From a virus: DNA of 64,000 nucleotides. The stretch covers positions 20,413 through 84,412 of IMG/VR virus record IMGVR_UViG_3300007754_000004, one strand, 5' to 3'. A model generated the notes under the pieces. The model worked only from the letters and a program-made list of their open reading frames with translations. It made no database searches and was not told the origin of the DNA. Position 1 is the first letter of the stretch. The number at the start of each line of letters is the position of its first letter. A program made the position numbers and the translations under genes. Below are positions 33,991-41,363 of this stretch, in pieces.

Positions 33991-36900
33991 CAGCTACTCA
34001 CCGTCAACAAGAGGTTGCGAGTCCGATAAACCGCGGCACAGGTTCGGTTACCTGAGTCCACGAATCGGACAGTGTTTTCCTCGTCCAACTCTGCAAGGCG
34101 ACTGACCACCACCAACAACACCTCATCCTTCCGGAAGAGCAGCGAGTCCGCCGTCGCTCGGGCCAGGAAAGGAATGAAGACCTTGTGGCGGACGACTCCG
34201 CTGAGACCCTGGGCGAACGCGGTAGGCCGGTAAGAGGAGGTGTCCGAGACCTTGTACATTGCCCGGAACTCAACATCCTTGTCCGCAGACGAGAACGTGA
34301 AGTTCCCGGTGCCGTCTACAGGAACCAGCCCACGGAGGTTGAGCAACCCTGTCTCTGCGTTGAAATCGTCAATGGAGATGTTGCTCGTCGCCGCGAAGTA
34401 CCACTCACCTGGGAAGTTGCTGGTCCCGTCGTCGTTGACGGGAATCTGATCCAGGGGAGCCAGATACGGGTAAGGCAGATCGACCGACCCCATCCCTACC
34501 TGACCCGTCCACAGCCCCTCGGACATAACCAGAGGTTCTACCGTCAGGGGATCCGGAAGCTCGCTCATCGGAGCGTTTCGAGTGCCCACAGTTTGAGGTG
34601 CGTTGCTACGGAAGTAAACCCCGACCTGATAGCCGCCCCCGCTGGCACCATAGTTCGGGACCGGGTCCTGAGCGAAATACGTGATCTGGCAGAGGGTCTG
34701 CCCCGCTCCGGAGAGAGGATCCTTGGACGGTGATCCACCCGCAGTGTCGAGCACGATCTTTCGGCTACTCGACCCGTACTCGGTAGACGCAGCGGCTACA
34801 TCATGTGCCTGAGAAGCCACCTGATCCGTAACCCCCGTGAGGTGAGACCCTGACCCGTAGATCCGGCGAAGAGGGTGGATGTTGGTCGTGTCCCGTGAGA
34901 CCACCGTGTCCGTGATAGGGGTACCTGATCCGAAACCGGTCCCGGGGTCGTTCGCTATATACTCCAGCCCGACCTCACGATAACCGCTACGGAAAGTCGG
35001 GCTCAAGAGATTCTCCATGTCGCCGGGGCGTTGGCTGGTGGCGTTCTCCAGAACCGGACCACGAGGCCAGGGGCCAGCGTCCGGGCTCAAGGTCACGTCC
35101 GGGGTATCCGTGACGCCCACACCCATCGGGTAGGTCAGCTCAACCTCAAGGAAGACCCGCCGCTGAGAACCAACGTCCGAGCTGGTGCCCACCATCGCAT
35201 GATCAGGGTTCCCAGAGTCGCCCCCGTTCACCTGAACCTCATTAGCGTCCAGAGTGAGCTGGAGATGACCCGTCCCGACCCCGGTGATGGACTTGAACTG
35301 GACCGCCTGATCTACAGCGGTGGTGTAGTGCCCGTCATCATGCCACGCCCCGAGAACATCCGTAATCATCGTCCCTGGAGGAGCGAAATCAAGAACACTC
35401 GCGTTGTGACCAGGACCGGGGCCCGAGAAGGTCGCGTTCGCGGGATCAAAAGCCCCCATCGTGGAAGCATTCAACTCCGTCAAGTCCAGGTTGAGAACGT
35501 CGCCCTCACCCCAGCCATTCCAGGCTCCATTCGCCTGGGCCACATACTTCCCAGGGTATGTCCCTGAGTCATAGGAAGGCACGAACTCGAAAACCACCCG
35601 CTCGACCACCGCCTGATCAGCAAATCGTCGAGCGACGTGATCGAAATTCCGGATCGTGTCACCGCGAGTTGTCGAACCGCTCGTGGGGTTGTTTCCGCCG
35701 TGGGTCGTGTCTCGGCCAATCTGATTGCAGACCAGGAACTTCGTGGACACATCACCCGAGCCTGACCCGAGGGTCTGCTTGTCCGAAGCGTCCACAGCCC
35801 AGGTAGCCGTCTGCCCGTCAAGGAGACTCTGCATCTGGAATTGCAGCTCAGCGGCGAAGTCAAAGCCCATCGCCGCGACGTGCCGCCGGAGGTCAAGGAG
35901 GTCCCGGCTGTTAATCGCGTCCGAGAAGGCGCCGTCAGGACGATCGGACTCTCCCACCGCAATGACACCAACCTGAGGATTCGTGAACCCCGTGTGCGTG
36001 CTGGGGAGCCCTCCGTTCGCGTTCGTCTGCGGATCCCAACCTGATCCAGCCCCCCCGTTGTAGGAGTTGTTCCGCCGGAACACGAAACATACCGGGATGG
36101 CGTAGACGAAACCATCTACCGTGCCCAGAGCACTCGCCGCAGTGGAGGAACCATCACCCGCGACCCACAACCCGCTGTCCTCTCGATCATAGGCGACAGC
36201 GGAGCTGTTGGAGCTGGTAGAAGACAGGTCCGCGGCGACAAAGGGATAGCCAGCGACCGGGCTGGCTTCCGCCCCTTGAGCGAGAATCGCGGTGTTGGAG
36301 AAACCCTCGGGCTGTGTCTTGTGGTTGACCGCGATGGTCTGACCCGTCGTGCGAAGCCGATACTGGACCTGCACCCGCTTGGTCGTCTCCGCGTCCACCA
36401 CCGTGTCCTCGATATCATCATCAAGCCACACGCCGCTGGGAGAGTCTACATTGCCGTGCCGGTAGATCTTGTCCTGAGCAGGCTTGTTCGCCGTATCAGA
36501 ACCCCCAGCCAGAGTCGCCCCGGATAGGACGAAAGCCGTCGCATCGCTAGTCGCCAGAGTGATCGAGTTGCCGGCGGCGCCTGGGGTCGCGGCCTTGACG
36601 GTGACCGTGTCCGTTCCGTTGGACGCCGCGGTCACCGTCGTGATGTAGGTCCCGATAGCCGAAGCGAGGTTGGACGCCGTCAGAACATCCGACGCCCCAA
36701 TCAAAAACTCGTTCGCCCCGGGAGCAGCAGCCCTCGCCGTCAGCACAGTCCCGTCAATGGTCGTTGTGTCCCCGTCGTCCATATTGGAGGTGACCGTCTG
36801 AATAGTCCCGGACGCCCGAGGGGACCGAGAAACCAGGGCTCGCCACACCTCCAAGAAGACAAAATCTGTCCGCTTCACGTCCGGGGCTGAGCCCCCGAAG

Positions 36901-37280
36901 ACCGGAGCCGAGTCCAGGGTGATCAGGTTGTCTCCGCTCGTGGTGGTCCCCGTAAACTCAACCACCACAGGCATCCCGGCGACTACAGCGGTCCTCCTCG
37001 TCATATGGAAGGCGTCAACCGCAAATCCGGGATCCGCAGGAAGATCAAAGCTGAAATCGGCGTACCCGTTGTGTCGAGTCTGACCCCTGAGCCAACCCGA
37101 GGGATGCTGCCATTGGCGGAGCAAGCCCCGAACCTCTTGAGCGATATCCCCCGGGAGGTTCAAATCCGCGTCCAAGACCGGATGACCCGCCTGCATCACC
37201 ACGGCATCGAAGGACCGCTCCCCTGCGGGGAGATGCCGCGATACATCTGATCCCGAGAAATACTTATCGCGGTTCGCCAC
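33990..37280 (-). CDS. virion or tail-fibre-like protein, 1096 residues (paralogue of the 1783-residue protein)
   Basis: GTG 37280 with CGGAGG five bases upstream and a late-type promoter at 37317. The N-terminal half follows the same motif order as the protein at 2083-7434: VVMQAGHPVLDADLNLPGDI, TDFVFLEVWRALV, DDDIEDTVVDAETTKRVQVQ, QYRLRTTGQ, YAIPVCFVFRRN, RPDGAFSDAINSRDLLDLRR. Inserted near residues 170-260 is a segment with VLTASNLASAIGTYITTV and ATPGAAGNSITLAT, resembling a domain found in tail-sheath-type proteins and also present, elsewhere, in the larger paralogue. The second half is beta-rich and ends VFIPFLARATADSLLFRKDE followed by a strand-rich tail. Probably a tail fibre or appendage component; translationally coupled to the 1004-residue gene. 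Confidence 0.75.
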   Translation of the reverse strand: MANRDKYFSGSDVSRHLPAGERSFDAVVMQAGHPVLDADLNLPGDIAQEVRGLLRQWQHPSGWLRGQTRHNGYADFSFDLPADPGFAVDAFHMTRRTAVVAGMPVVVEFTGTTTSGDNLITLDSAPVFGGSAPDVKRTDFVFLEVWRALVSRSPRASGTIQTVTSNMDDGDTTTIDGTVLTARAAAPGANEFLIGASDVLTASNLASAIGTYITTVTAASNGTDTVTVKAATPGAAGNSITLATSDATAFVLSGATLAGGSDTANKPAQDKIYRHGNVDSPSGVWLDDDIEDTVVDAETTKRVQVQYRLRTTGQTIAVNHKTQPEGFSNTAILAQGAEASPVAGYPFVAADLSSTSSNSSAVAYDREDSGLWVAGDGSSTAASALGTVDGFVYAIPVCFVFRRNNSYNGGAGSGWDPQTNANGGLPSTHTGFTNPQVGVIAVGESDRPDGAFSDAINSRDLLDLRRHVAAMGFDFAAELQFQMQSLLDGQTATWAVDASDKQTLGSGSGDVSTKFLVCNQIGRDTTHGGNNPTSGSTTRGDTIRNFDHVARRFADQAVVERVVFEFVPSYDSGTYPGKYVAQANGAWNGWGEGDVLNLDLTELNASTMGAFDPANATFSGPGPGHNASVLDFAPPGTMITDVLGAWHDDGHYTTAVDQAVQFKSITGVGTGHLQLTLDANEVQVNGGDSGNPDHAMVGTSSDVGSQRRVFLEVELTYPMGVGVTDTPDVTLSPDAGPWPRGPVLENATSQRPGDMENLLSPTFRSGYREVGLEYIANDPGTGFGSGTPITDTVVSRDTTNIHPLRRIYGSGSHLTGVTDQVASQAHDVAAASTEYGSSSRKIVLDTAGGSPSKDPLSGAGQTLCQITYFAQDPVPNYGASGGGYQVGVYFRSNAPQTVGTRNAPMSELPDPLTVEPLVMSEGLWTGQVGMGSVDLPYPYLAPLDQIPVNDDGTSNFPGEWYFAATSNISIDDFNAETGLLNLRGLVPVDGTGNFTFSSADKDVEFRAMYKVSDTSSYRPTAFAQGLSGVVRHKVFIPFLARATADSLLFRKDEVLLVVVSRLAELDEENTVRFVDSGNRTCAAVYRTRNLLLTVSS

Positions 37281-37316
37281 GTAGCCTCCGAAGGACTCGA
37301 CCTTACCTGCTGCCTG

Positions 37317-37330
37317 CTATAGAGCGCCTA
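37317..37330 (-). promoter_or_regulatory. late-type promoter before the fibre operon 37280-30976
   Basis: Minus strand TAGGCGCT-CTATAG, 37 bases before the GTG start, in the 61-base gap downstream of the duplicated-domain gene. Confidence 0.55.
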
Positions 37331-37341
37331 CCGGAAGAGGA

Positions 37342-37998
37342 CTACGATTCGCCTTCATTGGTGACCCAGAAGTCTCGGGTCAGCATAGAAGCTCGCCCCT
37401 CAGACATGCTTATGGCTTCCTTTACCCGCAGGCCGATCCCTGACTTGAGCGTCTGCGAACCCTGCTTGAGACGATGAAGGTTCAAATACACAATCTCTTG
37501 CGCGGTCACGTCCACGAACCCAACAAGAAGCTGGGAAGGGTCGTCCGCGAGGAGGAGGCTATGACCCTCAAGGGCTCTCGCCCTCATCGTCTTCAAGTAA
37601 CTATCCAACGAATCAGGCCGGATAACCGCTCGCCAGTCCGAATTTGGGTTCCGCCCTGTGTCTATGTCGTCTGAAGGCAGGGGATCCCCGGACCAGAAGG
37701 CTTCCGTCAGAAGGAACGCCCGTCCAGCCGGGTACCGGATTGCTTCCCGGATTCTTTGAGCTTGGGAGCCCGCCGGCTCATCGTCACCGCCTCCCCATCC
37801 CTTGATGTATCGAAGGCCCACCTTGAAGGACTCGCCTGTATCCTTATCCACGAAGCCAATATGTCGAGTCCGAGGGTTATCCTCGCTCTCCAAGGAGGCC
37901 CCCGCCTCTACCCGAAGCTTGATCTCCGCAAGAAACTCGTCGAAGGAGTAGAACTCAACGATCCTACCCAGATCAAAGACACCGTGCCCTTTTTTCAT
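37342..37998 (-). CDS. hypothetical protein with an internal duplication
   Basis: 218 residues from ATG 37998, preferred because GAGGGAAGAG lies directly upstream; a GTG at 38079 would add 27 residues. The protein is made of two related halves of roughly 90 residues. Half one: FDEFLAEIKLRVEAGASLES, HIGFVDKDTGES, IREAIRYPAGRAFLLTEAFW. Half two: LDSYLKTMRARALEGHSLLL, LVGFVDVTAQEI, VKEAISMSEGRASMLTRDFW. Aligned anchors are a helix, GFVD, a second helix and 'GRAxxLTxxFW'. No known fold recognised. It stands alone between accessory and structural genes; no clear promoter was found. Confidence 0.65.
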   Translation of the reverse strand: MKKGHGVFDLGRIVEFYSFDEFLAEIKLRVEAGASLESEDNPRTRHIGFVDKDTGESFKVGLRYIKGWGGGDDEPAGSQAQRIREAIRYPAGRAFLLTEAFWSGDPLPSDDIDTGRNPNSDWRAVIRPDSLDSYLKTMRARALEGHSLLLADDPSQLLVGFVDVTAQEIVYLNLHRLKQGSQTLKSGIGLRVKEAISMSEGRASMLTRDFWVTNEGES

Positions 37999-38018
37999 CT
38001 CTCTTCCCTCTATGCCTG

Positions 38019-38046
38019 GGCACATTACCCGAGATACTCGTATAAG
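38019..38046 (+). promoter_or_regulatory. possible accessory-type promoter, weak upstream element
   Basis: CTCG followed by TATAAG at 38041-38046 matches the downstream half of the family, with GGCACA 16 bases upstream as a poor partner. Between it and the GTG at 38176 lies a short open frame of 37 codons (TTG 38073 to TAG 38186) overlapping that start. It has no convincing ribosome site, so it is not called as a gene. Confidence 0.3.
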
Positions 38047-38175
38047 AGCGTGACCCTCAAACCGAGCAACCTTTGACACCGCTCCAAGAACTCTGCTGCC
38101 TCGTAGGATTCCCGGCCAGCATCGACCGAGACCTGCTCATCACGAGAGCCGTGAGCCGACACTGCGGAGGCAACC

Positions 38176-38622
38176 GTGTTCCCTAGCCACGACCTGTCCG
38201 GTCTCTATGGCTTCCTCTCCCCTTCCCAGGGTCAGCAGTTGGCAGCCCTGGAGAAGGACTACCGGAGGCTCCTCGCAGCCGCGGAAAAGGACCGTCAGAT
38301 TCTCCTCGGCGTGCTCGACACCATCGGAGTGCGGCTGGACGAGCTGGTCCCGGACCCCGAGGTAGCCAAGGCCCGGGTTCTCCACTATATGAACCTCTGG
38401 AAGGAGGATAGGGCAGACTCCTCCCGATGGCAGGAGATCGACCAGGAAGACGAATCGACGTGGCCCCCGAACAACGAGTGGACTCTCAACTGGAACGAGA
38501 GTGAGTGGTACGTCGAGGTCCCCGGGAATTTCCGAGGGATGGTGGACGAGTCCCCTGAACACTTCCACGGGATCAAATACCTCATCCTCTCCTTCCACGG
38601 GAAGGTGCCCGGTGGATCCTGA
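38176..38622 (+). CDS. hypothetical protein, 148 residues
   Basis: GTG 38176 with CGGAGG six bases upstream. The N-terminal half is a long charged helix or coiled coil (QLAALEKDYRRLLAAAEKDR, then LGVLDTIGVRLDELVPDPEV). The C-terminal half is aromatic and acidic (WPPNNEWTLNWNESEWYVEV, FHGIKYLILSFHGKV). No family recognised. It overlaps the DUF262 gene by 11 bases, so the two are translated together and may act together. A longer opposite-strand frame here is a shadow of low-complexity composition. Confidence 0.6.
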   Translation: MFPSHDLSGLYGFLSPSQGQQLAALEKDYRRLLAAAEKDRQILLGVLDTIGVRLDELVPDPEVAKARVLHYMNLWKEDRADSSRWQEIDQEDESTWPPNNEWTLNWNESEWYVEVPGNFRGMVDESPEHFHGIKYLILSFHGKVPGGS

Positions 38623-39154
38623 ATCCTGGCCCGCCGCCCTCCCCAGCGGCAGCACCTACGCCAATATCCAACATCCGGTACTCGCCCGAAGTCAATCGCA
38701 CAAAGAGCCCGTGAGAGCGATCCTAGGCCCCTATCGGCGGGGTGAGCTGGTCGTCCCCGACTACCAGAGGGGGCGAGTCTGGACGCCTCGACAGCAGGCG
38801 GAATTCACGGGCTTCCTGCTGGAAGGCGGACCCGTCCCCGCGATCTTCATCCGAGACGTGGACACCGACGATGGGTTCCGAGACGAGCTGGTAGACGGGC
38901 AGCAACGGATCCTCGCCCTCATCGCGTGGGAAGATGAGAAGATCCCCGCGATCCTGCCCTCGCAGAACCGCTGCATCTGGAAGCGAGATATGGAGTGGCC
39001 CGGCTGGAGGATGAACATCTGCCTACCGGTTGGCCGTTTCCGAGGAACCCGAGCAGAAGCCATGAGCCTCTACCTCGCCATCAACACCAAGGGGACGCCG
39101 CATACACAAGCGGAACTCGACCGGGTTCGGGGAATGTTGGAAAAGGAGAGGTAA
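38612..39154 (+). CDS. compact DUF262-domain protein
   Basis: 180 residues from GTG 38612, which lies before the upstream stop and behind GGGAAGG; an earlier ATG at 38501 would run inside the previous gene. The DUF262 core is clear: VPDYQRGRVW at 48-57, a helix with QQAEFTGFLLEG, PAIFIRD, and the signature DGQQR at 95-99, then INTKGTPHTQAELDR near the C-terminus. DUF262 forms the ParB-like nucleotide-binding half of GmrSD-type restriction and related defence proteins, where the DGQQR motif acts in nucleotide hydrolysis. Here it stands without DUF1524 or any nuclease domain. It may be a phage counter-defence or nucleotide-sensing protein; that role is inference. Confidence 0.8.
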   Translation: MDPESWPAALPSGSTYANIQHPVLARSQSHKEPVRAILGPYRRGELVVPDYQRGRVWTPRQQAEFTGFLLEGGPVPAIFIRDVDTDDGFRDELVDGQQRILALIAWEDEKIPAILPSQNRCIWKRDMEWPGWRMNICLPVGRFRGTRAEAMSLYLAINTKGTPHTQAELDRVRGMLEKER

Positions 39155-39179
39155 CTCTTAGGGGGTTGGTTCGTATACC
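39151..39179 (+). promoter_or_regulatory. accessory (early/middle-type) promoter
   Basis: GTAACT, 17-base spacer ending GTTCG, TATACC, about 20 bases before the ATG at 39200. The upstream hexamer overlaps the DUF262 stop codon. Confidence 0.65.
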
Positions 39180-39199
39180 CCATTAACCTGGAGTTGAAC

Positions 39200-39418
39200 A
39201 TGTCCCCCCGACTCATCAACCTCACCAAGAGAATTCTCCGGGCGCGTTCCGTCATCGCGGCGGACGTGAATCGGGCGAGTCCTGAGAACGACCTCCTGAG
39301 AGGGGTCGCTGGGAGCCTGTCTCACCTCACCCGGGATATCGCGACCCTGACCGTTCTCATGGAGAACGAGGGTGCCGCCTGGGAGGAAATCCTCGCTCAT
39401 CTGGAGAACAGCTCGTGA
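39200..39418 (+). CDS. small helical protein, 72 residues
   Basis: ATG 39200 with TGGAG six bases upstream. Nearly all helical, Arg-rich N-terminus (RLINLTKRILRARSVIAADV) and a heptad-like second half (SLSHLTRDIATLTVLMENEG, EEILAHLE). Looks like a short coiled-coil or dimerising protein. First of a three-gene plus-strand unit; its TGA overlaps the next start (GTGA). Confidence 0.6.
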   Translation: MSPRLINLTKRILRARSVIAADVNRASPENDLLRGVAGSLSHLTRDIATLTVLMENEGAAWEEILAHLENSS

Positions 39419-39705
39419 CCGTCGAACGTTTCGTCAAGTCTCCTGGGGAAGCCCCCTCCACCACCCTCCCCGACGGCTCCACGATGACCGTCTACGGCGA
39501 CCACACGCCCACCTGGGTCCGCCTCCCGCCGGACCTGGGAGGCGCCCGAGTGGCCGTGACCCACGCCCGGGAAGTGACGTGCCCCATGATGGGCTGCGGG
39601 AGTCACCGGGGCTTCGTTACCTCCGCGCCCGCTCCCAGGGACGGGATGATCGCCTTGGTGGAATGCCCAGAGTCCTCCCGGATCTTCTGGGTTCGGGTTC
39701 AGTGA
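39415..39705 (+). CDS. hypothetical protein, 96 residues
   Basis: GTG 39415, coupled to the previous gene by GTGA. Beta-rich with STMTVYGDHTPTWVRLPPDL, then a CPMMGCGSHRG segment and a late Cys (ECPESS), which could form a small metal site. No recognised family. Probably translated from the mRNA starting at the promoter 39151-39179. Confidence 0.55.
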   Translation: MTVERFVKSPGEAPSTTLPDGSTMTVYGDHTPTWVRLPPDLGGARVAVTHAREVTCPMMGCGSHRGFVTSAPAPRDGMIALVECPESSRIFWVRVQ

Positions 39706-39739
39706 GACTCGCCTGGAGTCTCCTCTCGGAGGCTGAGAC

Positions 39740-40261
39740 GTGAACCTCCCAGACTTATGCGAAGCCCTCGGGATCCCTTATTCTCCGGACACCGCCCATC
39801 GTACCGAAGACAAGATGTGGGAGACCCCCTGGGATGGGAAGCAGCTCCACGGGGCTTGTGAGGGCGGCCTGAGTCGTGAAGCGGACCTCTTTCACGATAT
39901 CGGACACTGGCTAGTGGCGTCTCCTGACCGCCGACACCTCATCGGTTTCGGTCTAGGACCGTCCTACGACGGAGCTGGGGGGGATCAAAAAGACGATCCC
40001 CTCTTCAAAGCCTATGTCCTGGTGGAACCGGAAGTCCAAGCCTCCGCCGTTGGAATCCTACTCCACGCACAACAGGATCCAACTCAGGCCGGCTTCCATG
40101 CCGACGAACATGGCTGGTTTGACCCCGGGGATCGCTGGACAGATCTCCGAGAATCTATCCGGAAAGAGATCCCGGAACGAGTCCTCGTGCTCCTAGAATC
40201 CGCTGGTGTGGAGATTGACTGGTCCTGCATCGATTTCAGGAAGTCAACCCCTCCTCAGTGA
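39740..40261 (+). CDS. hypothetical protein with a His-rich site, 173 residues
   Basis: GTG 39740 with CGGAGG about eight bases upstream. The central segment SREADLFHDIGHWLVASPDR contains an H-D-x-x-H arrangement, and later residues include LLHAQQ and GFHADEHGWFD. Together these could bind a metal, but they do not match a named enzyme family that I recognise. The C-terminal part is helical (LRESIRKEIPERVLVLLESA). Its 3' end overlaps the convergent minus-strand gene by 26 bases. Confidence 0.55.
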   Translation: MNLPDLCEALGIPYSPDTAHRTEDKMWETPWDGKQLHGACEGGLSREADLFHDIGHWLVASPDRRHLIGFGLGPSYDGAGGDQKDDPLFKAYVLVEPEVQASAVGILLHAQQDPTQAGFHADEHGWFDPGDRWTDLRESIRKEIPERVLVLLESAGVEIDWSCIDFRKSTPPQ

Positions 40262-40565
40262 CCGTGAATTCATCCCGCTCCGTCACCTCGTTCATCTCCT
40301 TGGAGTCCGGTGCATACTCCTTGGGGAGACCCTTGACCTTCAAACGGTCAATCCCATCCCCATCCACGAACACCTTGACGACCCGACTGGAACCCCAGAC
40401 CCCGAGTAGTTCCACGGCTCCAAGGAAACGACAGATCTTCTGGACGGTCTCGGGTCTCCCCGAGATTTTCAAGTCCACCGTCTCGGTCTCCTGAGCCTGA
40501 CGACGAAGCCAATGGCCGGCAACACGAGAGGATGAGGGTTTGGACACGGTAACCTCCTGTTCCAT
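40236..40565 (-). CDS. hypothetical protein, 109 residues, possible leaderless start
   Basis: ATG 40565 has no ribosome site; a late-type promoter element ends seven bases upstream, so transcription may begin at the start codon itself. A GTG at 40589 is the alternative. The product is basic at the N-terminus (SSRVAGHWLRRQAQETET), followed by a strand-helix-strand unit (VDLKISGRPETVQKICRFLG, VVKVFVDGDGIDRLKVKG) and an acidic tail. This has the look of a small alpha/beta domain. No family recognised. Confidence 0.5.
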   Translation of the reverse strand: MEQEVTVSKPSSSRVAGHWLRRQAQETETVDLKISGRPETVQKICRFLGAVELLGVWGSSRVVKVFVDGDGIDRLKVKGLPKEYAPDSKEMNEVTERDEFTVTEEGLTS

Positions 40566-40571
40566 CCAGGA

Positions 40572-40585
40572 ACATAGAGGGACTA
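40572..40585 (-). promoter_or_regulatory. possible late-type promoter (variant) directly before an ATG
   Basis: Minus strand TAGTCCCT-CTATGT: conserved TA and CTAT, divergent last two bases. Its distance to ATG 40565 would give a leaderless transcript. Confidence 0.35.
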
Positions 40586-40686
40586 CCACCTCAAACGAAA
40601 CGACCTAGCTCGTCCCGTGACGACAAGCAGAGCAGGTTTTCATGCCTGGGATATTAGGTTTTCCCTACCCGCTACGTCAAGTGATT

Positions 40687-41334
40687 TTAACCCGAGCTGA
40701 TCCGCCACGTAACCCCGAAACGAGCCGTTGCGGCGATCGTGACGACCCCGTGGGTCAAGTAGTTCGCGAGGATATCGTAGTTGGTGAGGTCCACCGTCGT
40801 ATCCCGAGTCGGGTAGGTGTCCGGGTTATGGTTCTTCACCGCGACGTTGGAGGAGATGGTGGACAACAAGCCCATCTCATTGAGAGGGCCTACAGCCTCT
40901 CCCTCCCCGAACGAGACCGTATAGTCCACGATGTTGGTCGGGTAGCTGACCGCTGCCCCATCAGTATCCCGATAGACGACGGAGCTGAAGGCTTTCCGGG
41001 CGATCTCAGCGTTGAGCTTCCGCTGAGCCTTGTCAGGAGCGTCAGGGGACAGCAGGGCTCCTGTAGCCCCGGTACCCACCGCCAACATGTTGATCCCGTT
41101 GGTTCGACTGGAAGGATCCTTGAGGAGGATCGCGGCTAGGATGCCGGCGTCGTGGGTGATGAGGTTCCGCTTGTGGAACTTGTGGAGGGTTCGCCCGGTC
41201 TTCGCATCCCAGGCGTGGAAGAACACCTCCCCGATCTTCTGACCCGGAGCCGGGTCAGCGTAATGGAAGTGGAAAGCCATCGACACGTCATCGCCGCCGG
41301 GCTTCATCTCGTCGTAGTGAATGATGTTGCTCAT
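40687..41334 (-). CDS. virion or tail-fibre-like protein, 215 residues
   Basis: ATG 41334. The order of motifs is typical of small phage fibre or tail-associated proteins: KFHKRNLITHDAGILAAILL, INMLAVGTGATGA, LNAEIARKAFSSVVYRD ('N..t..G...la..l ... i..lavGtGt ... L..Ei.Rk...'), then a beta-rich C-terminus (VVTIAATARFGVTWRIS). It follows the 1749-residue protein with a 29-base gap, so it probably belongs to the same appendage operon from 49561. The 121-base gap beyond its stop (40566-40686) holds the late-type element at 40572-40585 and otherwise no feature that I can support. Confidence 0.65.
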   Translation of the reverse strand: MSNIIHYDEMKPGGDDVSMAFHFHYADPAPGQKIGEVFFHAWDAKTGRTLHKFHKRNLITHDAGILAAILLKDPSSRTNGINMLAVGTGATGALLSPDAPDKAQRKLNAEIARKAFSSVVYRDTDGAAVSYPTNIVDYTVSFGEGEAVGPLNEMGLLSTISSNVAVKNHNPDTYPTRDTTVDLTNYDILANYLTHGVVTIAATARFGVTWRISSG

Positions 41335-41363
41335 AAAGTCCTCGATGCCACCTTACCGGGGCC

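Noticed and set aside
38073-38186. 37-codon plus-strand frame overlapping the GTG at 38176
   Set aside because: It starts at TTG without ribosome site; possibly real but not supportable.
38140-38655. 171-codon minus-strand frame
   Set aside because: Antisense to the 148-residue gene, which has a good ribosome site and coupling to the DUF262 gene.
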